Assembly: GCA_963643165.1 (NCBI GenBank)
Contig: CAVIJD010000006.1
Location: 1-64,000 of the forward strand
DNA from: F23-D06 sp963643165
GTDB lineage: Bacteria; Bacteroidota; Bacteroidia; Bacteroidales; WCHB1-69
DNA length: 64,000 bases
Direction of reading: 5' to 3'
The translations under genes were made by a program, and so were the position numbers. This document shows, piece by piece, positions 8,280 through 16,057 of the stretch. The notes beneath the pieces are model-generated. The model saw only the letters and a program-made list of their open reading frames with translations, was not told the origin of the DNA and made no database searches. Each line of letters opens with the position of its first letter. The stretch's first letter is position 1.

Positions 8280-8786
8280 ATGAAAAAAACAGTTTTTATG
8301 CTGGCAACAGTAGCCGCATTTGTAGTAAGCTTCTGCTCTTGCGTTGGTCCGACAGAAAAGTCAACCGCAGAACTTCTTGCTTCTCCCAAGAATGGTTGGG
8401 TGCTTCAAAGCGCAACCTCTTCTCCTGCTTATCTGATGGGCAGCGGCGAATATGTCACTGACCTGCTGAACGGCGGTTATCTTCTCGACTATGAGAAAGA
8501 CGATGTCATCGCTTTCACGACAACTTACGGTCAGACCATCGCTCCGGGCGCACTGATGGATCCTGAGGGTTACACCGAGACAAGATCCTACGTTTGGTCA
8601 TTGGATCAGGCAGACTCCACCATCATTTACATGCAGGTGCCTTTCTTCTATGACGATGTTCAAGAGACATGCCACATCGTAGAACTCAATGAAAACGTGT
8701 TCAGATTCAACTGCACAATCAACGACGACGAGCCGGCAGCCAAGGGTACCTACACATTCACCCTCGAATACGTTCCTGCAAAATAA
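8280..8786 (+). CDS. Putative lipocalin-like lipoprotein
   Basis: The 168-residue protein has a lipoprotein-type signal peptide (MKKTVFMLATVAAFVVSFCSC); the Cys at 19 or 21 is the probable lipidation site. The mature part has alternating hydrophobic strands, with phrases such as NGWVLQSATSSPAY, YLLDYEKDDVIAF and AKGTYTFTLEYVPAK. These recall the small lipocalin-like lipoproteins frequent in Bacteroidetes, but I cannot confirm the family. A second lipoprotein gene follows 39 bases downstream and probably shares the transcript. Confidence 0.75.
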   Translation: MKKTVFMLATVAAFVVSFCSCVGPTEKSTAELLASPKNGWVLQSATSSPAYLMGSGEYVTDLLNGGYLLDYEKDDVIAFTTTYGQTIAPGALMDPEGYTETRSYVWSLDQADSTIIYMQVPFFYDDVQETCHIVELNENVFRFNCTINDDEPAAKGTYTFTLEYVPAK

Positions 8787-8825
8787 CTATAGTTGAAATT
8801 TCAATTTATTAAAATCATTATAGCA

Positions 8826-9146
8826 ATGAAAAAAGTATTTTTAGTTTTATTATGCGCTGGCATGTTCGCCGCTTGCGGCAACAAGGCCAATCAGGAAGCT
8901 CCGGCAACCGACACCACCGCCACTGTTGAGGAAGTAGCTGCTCCCGTTGAGGAACCGGCAGTTGCAGAAGCCCCCGCTCAGGAACAGGCTGCTCCGGCAA
9001 AGAATACTACAACAACGACATCCAAAAAGCAGACCGTCAAGGAACACGCTGCTGCCGCTGCCGAGAACGTAGCTAACTCTGCCATCGACAAGGCTGAAAC
9101 AGAAGCCACCAACACGATTGTCAACTCTGGCAAGAAAAGAAGATAA
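8826..9146 (+). CDS. Small Ala/Glu/Pro-rich lipoprotein
   Basis: The 106-residue product starts MKKVFLVLLCAGMFAACG, a textbook lipoprotein signal with lipidation at Cys 17. The rest is low-complexity: an Ala/Glu/Pro/Thr-rich stretch, a Thr/Lys run near residue 60, and a helical Ala-rich tail ending in KKRR. It is probably an extended periplasmic or outer-membrane lipoprotein without enzymatic function. I chose the ATG at 8826 because the frame upstream opens only with TTG and would place the signal peptide internally. A strong terminator follows at 9165-9198. Confidence 0.8.
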   Translation: MKKVFLVLLCAGMFAACGNKANQEAPATDTTATVEEVAAPVEEPAVAEAPAQEQAAPAKNTTTTTSKKQTVKEHAAAAAENVANSAIDKAETEATNTIVNSGKKRR

Positions 9147-9164
9147 TCCATTATCTTTCAATAC

Positions 9165-9198
9165 AAAAAGGACAATCCTAAAGGGTTGTCCTTTTTTT
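9165..9198 (+). terminator. Terminator after the lipoprotein pair
   Basis: AAAAAGGACAA pairs perfectly with TTGTCCTTTTT around a 10-base loop, and further T bases follow. It closes the two-lipoprotein unit at 8280-9146. Confidence 0.88.
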
Positions 9199-9199
9199 G

Positions 9200-9207
9200 T
9201 ATCTTTG
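9200..9207 (+). promoter_or_regulatory. -7 box for the aminotransferase operon
   Basis: TATCTTTG matches TAnnTTTG. It begins two bases after the preceding terminator and 66 bases before the aminotransferase ATG at 9266. Confidence 0.5.
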
Positions 9208-9265
9208 CCGCACTCGGACAGGCTGCTGTCCGTCACGTTTTCAAACTATAATAAAATTCAACATA

Positions 9266-10579
9266 ATGAAAAACACACCCATCCCTGTCGAAACTGTTGA
9301 CAGAATTGTTGCCGAAAGCGGCATTAAATCCGTCGGAAAAGCATCCATCCGTGAAGTCAAGCGCCTTATCAACCAAATAGAACAGGCCAGCGGAAAAGAA
9401 TTCATCCGCATGGAAATGGGCATACCGGGACTGCCCGCCTGCAAGATCGGCGTCGAAGCCCAAATCAAGGCCCTGCAGAACGGTTGCGCCGCCATCTATC
9501 CTGACATCGAAGGCCTTCCCGCCCTGAAAACTGAAATGGCCCGCTTCGTGAAGAACTTCATCGACCTGGACGTGAACCCCGAAAACTGCATCCCTACCGT
9601 CGGCTCTATGATGGGCGGCATGGCCGGTTTCATGACTTTCGTACGTGCTCGCAAGGAACGCGACACTACCCTTTTCATCGACCCCGGCTTCCCCGTGCAG
9701 AAACAACAGCACCGCGTTCTCGGACTCCGCTACGAAACTTTCGACGTATATAACTTCCGCGGACAGAAACTGAGAGCCAAACTCGAGAGTTACCTCGAAA
9801 AGGGCAACATCCACTCCATCATGTACTCCAACCCCAACAATCCCTCCTGGATCTGCCTTACGGAAGAAGAACTCCAAATCATCGGTGAATTGGCCAACAA
9901 ATACGATGTGCTCGTGTTTGAAGACCTGGCCTATTTCGGCATGGACTTCCGCCACGACATATCCCGCCCGGGCGTTCCGCCGTTCCAGCCTTCCGTCGGA
10001 AAATATACGGACAACTATGCCCTGCTGATTTCCGGCTCAAAAGCATTCAGCTATGCCGGCGAACGTATCGGCATGTTAGTGCTCTCCAACAAAATGTACA
10101 ACAGCGAGTTCCCTGACCTCGTGCCCTATTTTGGAACACCCAAACTGGGCAGAGCCATCATCTACGGCACCGTCTATGCCATCAGCTCCGGCACGGCCCA
10201 CTCCACCCAATATGCAATGGCCGCCATCCTGAAAGCTTGCAACGACGGCACCTACAACTATCTTGACGACGTGAAAGAGTACGGCGAGAAAGCCGCTATC
10301 ATGAAAAAAATCTTTACAGACAACGGCTTCTACATCGTCTATGACAAGGACGGCGACAAAAACCTGGCCGACGGCTTCTATTTCACCGTCGCCTACCCCG
10401 GACTCACCAGCGATGAACTGCTCCACGAATTTCTCTATTACGGCGTCAGCGCCATCTCTTTGTCCACCTGCGGCAGTGAACGGGCAGACGGACTTCGCGC
10501 CTGCGTCTCGCTGACACCGAGAAGCCAGTTCCCGTTGCTGAAAGAGCGGCTCGAATTGTTCCATGCCAACCATCAATAG
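9266..10579 (+). CDS. PLP-dependent aminotransferase, class I/II fold
   Basis: The 437-residue protein is a fold-type I aminotransferase. It shows NPNNP at 189-193, the pyridoxal-ring Asp in FEDLAYFG at about 220, and the Schiff-base Lys 259 in SGSKAFSYAGERIG. The substrate cannot be read from the sequence. I moved the start to the ATG at 9266, because the 23 upstream codons overlap the promoter and do not look coding. The polyamine gene nspC begins three bases after the stop, so the two are almost certainly cotranscribed. A link to polyamine precursor supply is possible but is inference. Confidence 0.92.
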   Translation: MKNTPIPVETVDRIVAESGIKSVGKASIREVKRLINQIEQASGKEFIRMEMGIPGLPACKIGVEAQIKALQNGCAAIYPDIEGLPALKTEMARFVKNFIDLDVNPENCIPTVGSMMGGMAGFMTFVRARKERDTTLFIDPGFPVQKQQHRVLGLRYETFDVYNFRGQKLRAKLESYLEKGNIHSIMYSNPNNPSWICLTEEELQIIGELANKYDVLVFEDLAYFGMDFRHDISRPGVPPFQPSVGKYTDNYALLISGSKAFSYAGERIGMLVLSNKMYNSEFPDLVPYFGTPKLGRAIIYGTVYAISSGTAHSTQYAMAAILKACNDGTYNYLDDVKEYGEKAAIMKKIFTDNGFYIVYDKDGDKNLADGFYFTVAYPGLTSDELLHEFLYYGVSAISLSTCGSERADGLRACVSLTPRSQFPLLKERLELFHANHQ

Positions 10580-10582
10580 GCC

Positions 10583-11737
10583 ATGACCGCTTACGACACC
10601 TGCCCTTCGCCTTGCTACATCTTGTCGGAGGAGGCTCTGGAAGCCAACCTCCAGTTGCTCGATTTAGTACAGAAAGAAGCCGGCGTCTCTATAATATGCG
10701 CGTTGAAAGGAATGTCATTCTGGCATTCCTTTCCGCTCATTAAAGCCTACCTCGCCGGCGCAACGGCTTCGTCGTTGAACGAAGCACGACTCATCGCCGA
10801 AGAGATGTGCTGCGAGGCTCACACATACGCCCCCGTTTACGACGAAAGCGAATTCAAACAGTTGCTCATATACAGCAGCCATTTGACTTTCAACTCATTG
10901 AGCCAATGGGAACGCTTTCAGCCTGTCATACGCGAAACCCCCAAGAAGGTGAGCTTCGGGCTTCGGGTAAATCCGGAGTATTCAGAAATAGACACCGACT
11001 TGTACAATCCTGCGCTGCCCGGGTCCCGTCTCGGCATCCTGGCCGAAGACATGCCCGAGAAGTTGCCTGAGGGCATCGAGGGACTCCATTTTCACACCCT
11101 GTGCGAAAACGACAGTTACGCCCTGCAACACTGCCTTGAAGCCTTTGAACAACGTTTCTCGTCGCACATCAAACAATGCCGATGGATCAATCTGGGCGGC
11201 GGACATCATATCACCCGCTCGGGGTACAACGTGCCGCACCTGATACAGCTGCTTTCTGACTTCCGGAAACGTTATCCTAACCTGCAAGAGGTGATACTGG
11301 AGCCCGGCGAGGCCGTGGGCTGGCAAACGGGCGTGCTGACCTCAACCGTGGAAGACATTGTGGTAAACAAAGGCATCAAAATCGCAATGCTCAACATCTC
11401 GTTCTCGTGCCACCTGCCCGACTGCCTGGAAATGCCCTACAAGCCGACCGTCTTAGGCGCAACGGACCCCGACGAAAACAGCCGTTTCGTCTATAGGCTC
11501 GGCGGATGTTCTTGTCTGGCAGGCGACTACATCGGCATGGGCGACTTTGCCTTCCCGGAACCGCTGGAGGTGGGCGACCGCATTGTGTTTGACGACATGA
11601 TCCATTACACTATGGTGAAAACCACTTTCTTCAACGGTGTCCGGCACCCCTCCATCGGCATCATACACAAAGGCGGCGACTTTGAATTGCTGGCACAGCC
11701 CGGCGACTATGCTGCCTACAAAGCCAAGTTAGGTTAA
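10583..11737 (+). CDS. nspC: Carboxynorspermidine/carboxyspermidine decarboxylase
   Basis: NspC is a PLP enzyme of the alanine-racemase fold that decarboxylates carboxynorspermidine or carboxyspermidine in the alternative polyamine pathway, in the cytoplasm. The 384-residue protein begins TPCYILSEEAL-like (here PSPCYILSEEALEAN). It carries the PLP Lys in ICALKGMSFW (about 40), a Gly-rich INLGGGHH near 205, LEPGEAVGW near 240 and GGCSCLAGDYIG near 310. All are characteristic. The partner carboxy(nor)spermidine dehydrogenase is not in the window. It lies between the aminotransferase (3-base gap) and the HsdR-N-like gene (6-base gap). Confidence 0.93.
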   Translation: MTAYDTCPSPCYILSEEALEANLQLLDLVQKEAGVSIICALKGMSFWHSFPLIKAYLAGATASSLNEARLIAEEMCCEAHTYAPVYDESEFKQLLIYSSHLTFNSLSQWERFQPVIRETPKKVSFGLRVNPEYSEIDTDLYNPALPGSRLGILAEDMPEKLPEGIEGLHFHTLCENDSYALQHCLEAFEQRFSSHIKQCRWINLGGGHHITRSGYNVPHLIQLLSDFRKRYPNLQEVILEPGEAVGWQTGVLTSTVEDIVVNKGIKIAMLNISFSCHLPDCLEMPYKPTVLGATDPDENSRFVYRLGGCSCLAGDYIGMGDFAFPEPLEVGDRIVFDDMIHYTMVKTTFFNGVRHPSIGIIHKGGDFELLAQPGDYAAYKAKLG

Positions 11738-11743
11738 CCTGCC

Positions 11744-12169
11744 ATGCCATTCTCGTTCAAACAGCGCACCATAGAGGGCAAAACCGAAGTTTTCGACCCT
11801 GTAAGAAAGAAATGGCTGCTAATGACACCTGAAGAGCAAGTCAGGCAATTGTTTGTGCTTTACTTGCTGAACGTCAAGCACATCCCGCTCTCGCACCTCT
11901 CCGTTGAAAAGGCCATCACGGTAAATGGGCTGACCAAACGTTACGACATTGTGGCTTACGATACGCAACTGAAGCCCATGATTGTCATCGAGTGCAAAGC
12001 GCCCGACGTGGAACTCACGCAATCCGTTTTAGAACAGGCAGGATGCTACAACAGGACGCTGCACGCACCCGTTGTCGGCGTAACAAACGGAAAAACGTCG
12101 CACTTTTTCAGTGTAAACTTTGAGACAGGGCAAATCTGTCCTCTGTCAGAATTGCCTGATTTCAAATAG
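11744..12169 (+). CDS. HsdR N-terminal-like (type I restriction enzyme R_N_2) domain protein
   Basis: The 141-residue protein consists only of a domain like the N-terminal nuclease-related domain of type I restriction enzyme HsdR subunits. The core reads TKRYDIVAYD, then MIVIECKAPDVELTQSVLEQAGCYN, which contains the PD-(D/E)xK-like Asp and the ExK pair (ECK). No helicase part and no hsdM or hsdS lie nearby, so this is not a type I system. Stand-alone versions are common in Bacteroidetes and their role is not established. It is the last gene of the aminotransferase-nspC unit. Confidence 0.88.
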   Translation: MPFSFKQRTIEGKTEVFDPVRKKWLLMTPEEQVRQLFVLYLLNVKHIPLSHLSVEKAITVNGLTKRYDIVAYDTQLKPMIVIECKAPDVELTQSVLEQAGCYNRTLHAPVVGVTNGKTSHFFSVNFETGQICPLSELPDFK

Positions 12170-12196
12170 GAAATCTATACTCAACGGCCCAACGGG

Positions 12197-13366
12197 TTAG
12201 TTACGGAAAAATTGGCGCACCCTGCTGAAGACACTGCGTTCATTTTTGCCCGGTTTAGGGGTAAAATTCTCATGTTCTTTCAGTTTCTCGACAATTTCCT
12301 TTTCCTCTTTATTCAAGGTTTTAGGAGTCCACACATTAACATTGACAATCAAGTCGCCCATGTTGCGGGAATGGACATCGGGGAGGCCTTTTCCTTGCAG
12401 GCGCAGCACCTGTCCGCTTTGCGTGCCCGGCGAGATCTTGACTTTGGCCTTGCCGTTCAGCGTAGGTATCTCGACAGAAGCGCCCAATGCGGCCTGTGGG
12501 AAACTGATATAATAATTCAGGTAGAGGTTATTGCCATCGCGTTCAAACAATTCGTGTTCAGCGACCTCAACTGCCACAATCAAGTCGCCGTTCACCCCGC
12601 CATTTGCGGCGGCATGTCCTTTTCCTCTCATAGCCAACTGCATACCGTCTTCCACGCCTGCGGGAATAGTAATCGGGATAACCTCCTCGCCCTGCACGAT
12701 GCCGGTGCCGTGGCAGGAAGTACACGGGTCCTTAATGATTTCGCCGGTGCCGTTACACTGCGGGCAAGTGGCCGTTTGCTGAATAATGCCAAACATGCTG
12801 CGTTGTTGGTGAACAACCTGGCCGCTGCCGTTGCAATGTGGGCAAGTCTGTTTTGAGTGCTCATCCTTGGCACCAGTGCCGTGGCAATGTTCGCAGGGTA
12901 TGTACTTATTGATCTTCACCTTCTTCTCCGTAATCGTAGCAGCCTCTTCGAGCGTAAGCTTCACCTTGATGCGGATATTGCCACCCTTGCGCACTGCACG
13001 TTGGCCGCCGCGTCCGCCGCCAAACAAGTCGCCCACATTAAAGCCGAACCCCCCACCGAACACATCGGCAAAATGCGAGAATATGTCGTTGATATTCGCG
13101 CCGGAGAAGTCGGAAGCCGCGCCGCCCATGCCGGCATGTCCATACTTGTCGTAGCGTGCCTTCTTGTCAGGGTTGCTCAACACATCGTAGGCTTCTGCCG
13201 CCTCCTTGAACTTGTCTTCGGCATCTTTCTTCTCTTGTTCCGTACCCTGCACCCATCTGTCGGGATGGTACTTCATCGCCATCTTGCGGTATGCTTTCTT
13301 TATCTCGTCTGCCGAGGCCCCCTTTGCGACCCCAAGCACGTCATAGTAATCTCTTTTCTCTGCCAT
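12197..13366 (-). CDS. dnaJ: Chaperone protein DnaJ
   Basis: DnaJ (Hsp40) delivers unfolded clients to DnaK and stimulates its ATPase. The 389-residue protein has an N-terminal J domain with the HPD triad (MKYHPDRW, about 33-40), a Gly/Phe-rich segment (about 85-125), four zinc-binding CxxCxGxG repeats (CEHCHGTG, CPHCNGSG, CPQCNGTG, CTSCHGTG; about 155-225) and the C-terminal substrate-binding region. I set the start at the ATG at 13364-13366, two codons inside a possible GTG start, because an AGGAGG ribosome-binding site stands 7 bases before it. grpE is upstream with a 24-base gap. Confidence 0.96.
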   Translation of the reverse strand: MAEKRDYYDVLGVAKGASADEIKKAYRKMAMKYHPDRWVQGTEQEKKDAEDKFKEAAEAYDVLSNPDKKARYDKYGHAGMGGAASDFSGANINDIFSHFADVFGGGFGFNVGDLFGGGRGGQRAVRKGGNIRIKVKLTLEEAATITEKKVKINKYIPCEHCHGTGAKDEHSKQTCPHCNGSGQVVHQQRSMFGIIQQTATCPQCNGTGEIIKDPCTSCHGTGIVQGEEVIPITIPAGVEDGMQLAMRGKGHAAANGGVNGDLIVAVEVAEHELFERDGNNLYLNYYISFPQAALGASVEIPTLNGKAKVKISPGTQSGQVLRLQGKGLPDVHSRNMGDLIVNVNVWTPKTLNKEEKEIVEKLKEHENFTPKPGKNERSVFSRVRQFFRN

Positions 13367-13390
13367 ATTCACTCCTCCTGCTTTTGTATA

Positions 13391-14020
13391 TTATTGGCCT
13401 ACAACCACTTTCGCATAACGGATAACCTTTTCTTTTATTTTGTAACCCTTTTCGGTGACATCTATCACTTTGCCTTTCTCCTCCTCCTTGTCTGTCGGGA
13501 AATGGGTCACTGCCTCGTGAAAGTCCGTGTTGAACTCTTCACCTTTGGCCGCAATCTCTTCCACGTCAAAACGTTTCAGCAACTGCACCAATTTGTTGTA
13601 AATGAGCACAAAGCCCTCCTTTATGGCAGTCACGTCTTCCGCCTTGCGGTTTGCCTCAATGGCGCGTTCAAAGTCATCAACTACCGGAAGCAGGTTCACA
13701 ATCACCTTCTCCGAAGCCGTCGATAAAAGCTCCAGTTTCTCTTTCCCGACGCGTTTTTTATAGTTGTCGAATTCTGAATAGAGCCTCAGGAATCGGTCAT
13801 TCTGTTCCAGTTTTTCAATTTCAAGCTGCTTCACCTTCTCTTCCAACTCTTGGATCCTGACCTTCTCTTTAGAAGATTTTTTTGTGAATATTCCCCCTTT
13901 TTTCTTTTCTTCGGCTGCTTCAGATTCAGCCATATTGTCAGTTTGCAGGGTATCTCCCTGCTCATTTTTTATCTCTTCTGTCGGATTTACAGATTGGTCA
14001 ACATTTTCTTCGTTTTCCAT
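13391..14020 (-). CDS. grpE: Nucleotide exchange factor GrpE
   Basis: GrpE releases ADP from DnaK and works with DnaJ. The 209-residue product has an acidic, poorly conserved N-terminus (1-50), a long coiled coil (about 50-110, KVRIQELEEKVKQLEIEKLEQ) and the conserved core (RLYSEFDNYKKR, then LLPVVDDFERAIE, and a C-terminal beta domain that includes NTDFHEAVTHF). It is the upstream partner of dnaJ. Heat-shock control is usual for the pair, but I see no recognisable CIRCE element upstream. Confidence 0.95.
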   Translation of the reverse strand: MENEENVDQSVNPTEEIKNEQGDTLQTDNMAESEAAEEKKKGGIFTKKSSKEKVRIQELEEKVKQLEIEKLEQNDRFLRLYSEFDNYKKRVGKEKLELLSTASEKVIVNLLPVVDDFERAIEANRKAEDVTAIKEGFVLIYNKLVQLLKRFDVEEIAAKGEEFNTDFHEAVTHFPTDKEEEKGKVIDVTEKGYKIKEKVIRYAKVVVGQ

Positions 14021-14144
14021 ATATTCCTTATTTTTAATTATTTACATTATTAAAAAAACATCTTTAACGTAATGTGCAAAAACACTGATATGTTTGTAGC
14101 AAAAAATATGCCTAACTGTTCTCGTCCGTTGGCTCCTGGGGGTG

Positions 14145-15578
14145 TCATGAAACCGTATGTTCGAGTTTCACGTGAACACAGGGGTATTTGAGGCGAAGAT
14201 GTTCGGCGAGTTGTTCGGCAAAGAAGACCGAACGGTGTTGGCCGCCCGTGCATCCAAAGCAGACCGAAAGGTGCGTGAAATGGCGCTCCAGGTAGTTGTC
14301 AATGGATTGGTCAACAATGGCGAAGACATTTTGGCGAAACTCGTGTACTTCGGGACAGTTTTCAAGGTATTGGGCGACACATTCGTCGCGTCCTGTGCAG
14401 TCGGCGAACTGTTTTTCGCGTCCCGGGTTGGGCAAAGCGCGGCAATCGAACACGAAGCCGCCGCCGTTGGGCGAAGGGTCTGTCGGCATTGCCTTTTTAT
14501 ACGAGAAGCTCTGCACCAGCACAGTCAATGTTTCGGACGGGCAATAGGGCTTCACAAACTCGGTGGCCAAGCAGCAGCGTAACGCTTTGAAGAGTTCAGG
14601 CAGCGACGGCCCTGAAAAGTCGTCAAGCAGTGCGGCGAGGTTGCGGACGGCGTATGGGATGCTTTGCAAAAAATGCGACTTCCGTTCAAAATAGCCGCGG
14701 TATCCGTACGCGCCCATAGACTGCAGGATCCGGATTAAAGCAAAGCCCTGAAAGAAAGCGAGAAATTGCTCGCGGTCGAGGCGCACGTATTGTGAAAGCG
14801 ACTCCATATAAACCTCCAGCAGATGTTTGCGCACAGAGTCCGGGATGTCGGCTTTGGCATCATACAGCAGCGATGCGATGTCATATTGCGGGGCGCCTTT
14901 TCTGCCGCCTTGATAGTCAATAAAATAGACCGTATTTTGGTCGATCATGATATTTCTGGACTGGAAATCCCGGAACATAAAATAATCGCTGTCGGCGGAA
15001 AGCAGGTAACGTATCAGCGTATCGAAATCATCCTCCAGTTTCTGCTCATTGAACGGTACGTGCAGCAGTTTGAGAAAATAATACTTGAAATAATTGAGGT
15101 CCCATCGCATCGACTGTCTGTCGAAAGCGGCGCGGGGGTAGGCCTTGGAGAAATCGAGACCTTGTCGTCCGGACATCTGCCACTGGGGGAGTTGTCTGAC
15201 AGCCTGTTCGTAATAGGCGAGCGTTTCAGGGGAGGGGTTGCCCTGTTCATCACGGTGGGCGCAAAGGTAGTCATAGAGGGTTGTTGTGCCCAAGTCCTGC
15301 TGCAGGTAATGTTGTCTGTCGGGATGCACACAAAGCAAGCGTGGGGCGTGCAAAGCATGGTTCACGAAGAAATCGGTATAGGAGAAAAACGCCTCATTTT
15401 CGGCAACATCCTCATTATAGGCTCCTATCAAAGTCGTACCGTCGTCATGCGTCAATCGATAATATCGGCGGCTTGAGCCCGAGGCGGGCAGCGGTGTGCA
15501 AGCGGTCACGTGTTTGCCAGAGCAGCCGAGCGCCAATTCGGTCAGTATCTGTTTTGTTTCTTTCTCCTGGTGTTTCAT
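14145..15578 (-). CDS. Aminoglycoside-phosphotransferase-fold kinase fused to RapZ C-terminal domain
   Basis: This is a 477-residue two-domain protein. Residues about 28-330 are a choline/aminoglycoside phosphotransferase fold like the sugar kinase AmgK, with the catalytic loop FRDFQSRNIM (202-211) and the metal-binding IDYQGG (219-224). Residues 351-477 match the C-terminal domain of RapZ (LVQSFSYKKAMP, then FVFDCRALPNP, TGRD and GCTGGQHRS at 442-450). In enterobacteria the RapZ C-terminal domain binds glucosamine-6-phosphate and controls an sRNA; the RapZ N-terminal P-loop domain is absent here. The pairing suggests an amino-sugar kinase with an amino-sugar sensing domain, which is inference. 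The catalytic loop has Phe-Arg-Asp where His-x-Asp is usual. Confidence 0.88.
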   Translation of the reverse strand: MKHQEKETKQILTELALGCSGKHVTACTPLPASGSSRRYYRLTHDDGTTLIGAYNEDVAENEAFFSYTDFFVNHALHAPRLLCVHPDRQHYLQQDLGTTTLYDYLCAHRDEQGNPSPETLAYYEQAVRQLPQWQMSGRQGLDFSKAYPRAAFDRQSMRWDLNYFKYYFLKLLHVPFNEQKLEDDFDTLIRYLLSADSDYFMFRDFQSRNIMIDQNTVYFIDYQGGRKGAPQYDIASLLYDAKADIPDSVRKHLLEVYMESLSQYVRLDREQFLAFFQGFALIRILQSMGAYGYRGYFERKSHFLQSIPYAVRNLAALLDDFSGPSLPELFKALRCCLATEFVKPYCPSETLTVLVQSFSYKKAMPTDPSPNGGGFVFDCRALPNPGREKQFADCTGRDECVAQYLENCPEVHEFRQNVFAIVDQSIDNYLERHFTHLSVCFGCTGGQHRSVFFAEQLAEHLRLKYPCVHVKLEHTVS

Positions 15579-15612
15579 TGCGTGCTAATTATAGTTATTG
15601 CTTGTTATAAAC

Positions 15613-15646
15613 AAGAAAAGCAGTCCTAAAAAGAACTGCTTTTCTT
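15613..15646 (-). terminator. Terminator of tRNA-Lys
   Basis: A perfect 12-bp stem (AAGAAAAGCAGT with ACTGCTTTTCTT) surrounds a 10-base loop, 3 bases past the 3' end of the tRNA. On the minus strand the second arm ends in a T-rich tract, so it should end tRNA transcription before the downstream kinase-RapZ gene. Confidence 0.85.
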
Positions 15647-15648
15647 CG

Positions 15649-15721
15649 TGTCTCAGCTGGGATTCGAACCCAGGACCCCATCCTTAAAAGGGATGTGCTC
15701 TACCTGCTGAGCTACTGGGAC
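15649..15721 (-). tRNA. tRNA-Lys (anticodon TTT)
   Basis: The 73-base minus-strand sequence folds as a standard tRNA. The D stem is GCTC/GAGC and the anticodon stem is CATCC/GGATG with loop CTTTTAA, giving anticodon TTT. The variable loop is GGGTC, and the T stem CTGGG/CCCAG has loop TTCGAAT. The acceptor stem GTCCCAG/CTGAGAC has one C-A mismatch at the fourth pair. CCA is not encoded. A CAAAAGTA -7 box lies 28 bases upstream and a hairpin terminator lies 3 bases downstream, so it appears to be a single-gene unit. Confidence 0.95.
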
Positions 15722-15748
15722 ATCCTTTTCCCCCTTTTTTTGCGGTTG

Positions 15749-15756
15749 CAAAAGTA
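15749..15756 (-). promoter_or_regulatory. -7 box for tRNA-Lys
   Basis: CAAAAGTA is TACTTTTG on the minus strand, a match to TAnnTTTG. A GTTG (15774-15777 on the plus strand as CAAC) lies 17 bases further upstream as a possible -33 element. Confidence 0.55.
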
Positions 15757-15814
15757 CATTTTTTTTAATTCCGCAACCATTTGAAACAAAAAAAAATTCA
15801 AAAATTATATCATG

Positions 15815-15842
15815 CTATAAATCNNNNNNNNNNCTATAAATC
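15815..15842. other. Assembly gap (10 N) flanked by a 9-bp direct repeat
   Basis: Ten N occupy 15824-15833. The nine bases on each side are identical (CTATAAATC at 15815-15823 and 15834-15842). That pattern suggests a scaffold join in which both contigs end in the same bases, so the real sequence may be shorter, or a tandem repeat may be collapsed here. Confidence 0.9.
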
Positions 15843-15893
15843 AGCCAATTAGATAAATCCTTTAGAGTTGTTAAGTTTTATTTAGTTTTTATG

Positions 15894-15901
15894 TATATTT
15901 G
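15894..15901 (+). promoter_or_regulatory. -7 box for the small basic protein gene
   Basis: TATATTTG matches TAnnTTTG. It implies a 5' leader of roughly 150 bases before the ATG at 16058, long for this window. Confidence 0.35.
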
Positions 15902-16057
15902 CCATTAACCTAAAGGCGAAAGAACCGAGGTGAAAGATTTTATAAAAATGACAAAAAACGCAATATAATTGACACGTTTCTTGCAGAAAACCATTTTTTC
16001 TGACACTTGACGAACAAAATACAACAAAAAATAAAGTCTCAACAAAACTATAAAAAC

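Larger units (their letters stand above)
15722..16057. other. Intergenic region with an assembly gap
   Basis: This 336-base A+T-rich stretch carries the tRNA-Lys promoter box on the minus strand (15749-15756), the 10-N gap (15824-15833) and a plus-strand -7 box (15894-15901) for the small gene at 16058. No coding sequence is visible. Its true length is unknown because of the gap. Confidence 0.6.

Noticed and set aside
9197..9265. Upstream start of the aminotransferase
   Set aside because: The region overlaps the -7 box and the preceding terminator, and its residues do not match the family.
11744..12169. Remnant of a type I restriction system
   Set aside because: Only an HsdR-N-like domain is present, with a normal stand-alone length. 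No helicase domain, hsdM or hsdS is nearby.
13367..13372. Alternative GTG start of dnaJ
   Set aside because: The ATG six bases downstream has a well-placed AGGAGG and gives the standard N-terminus.
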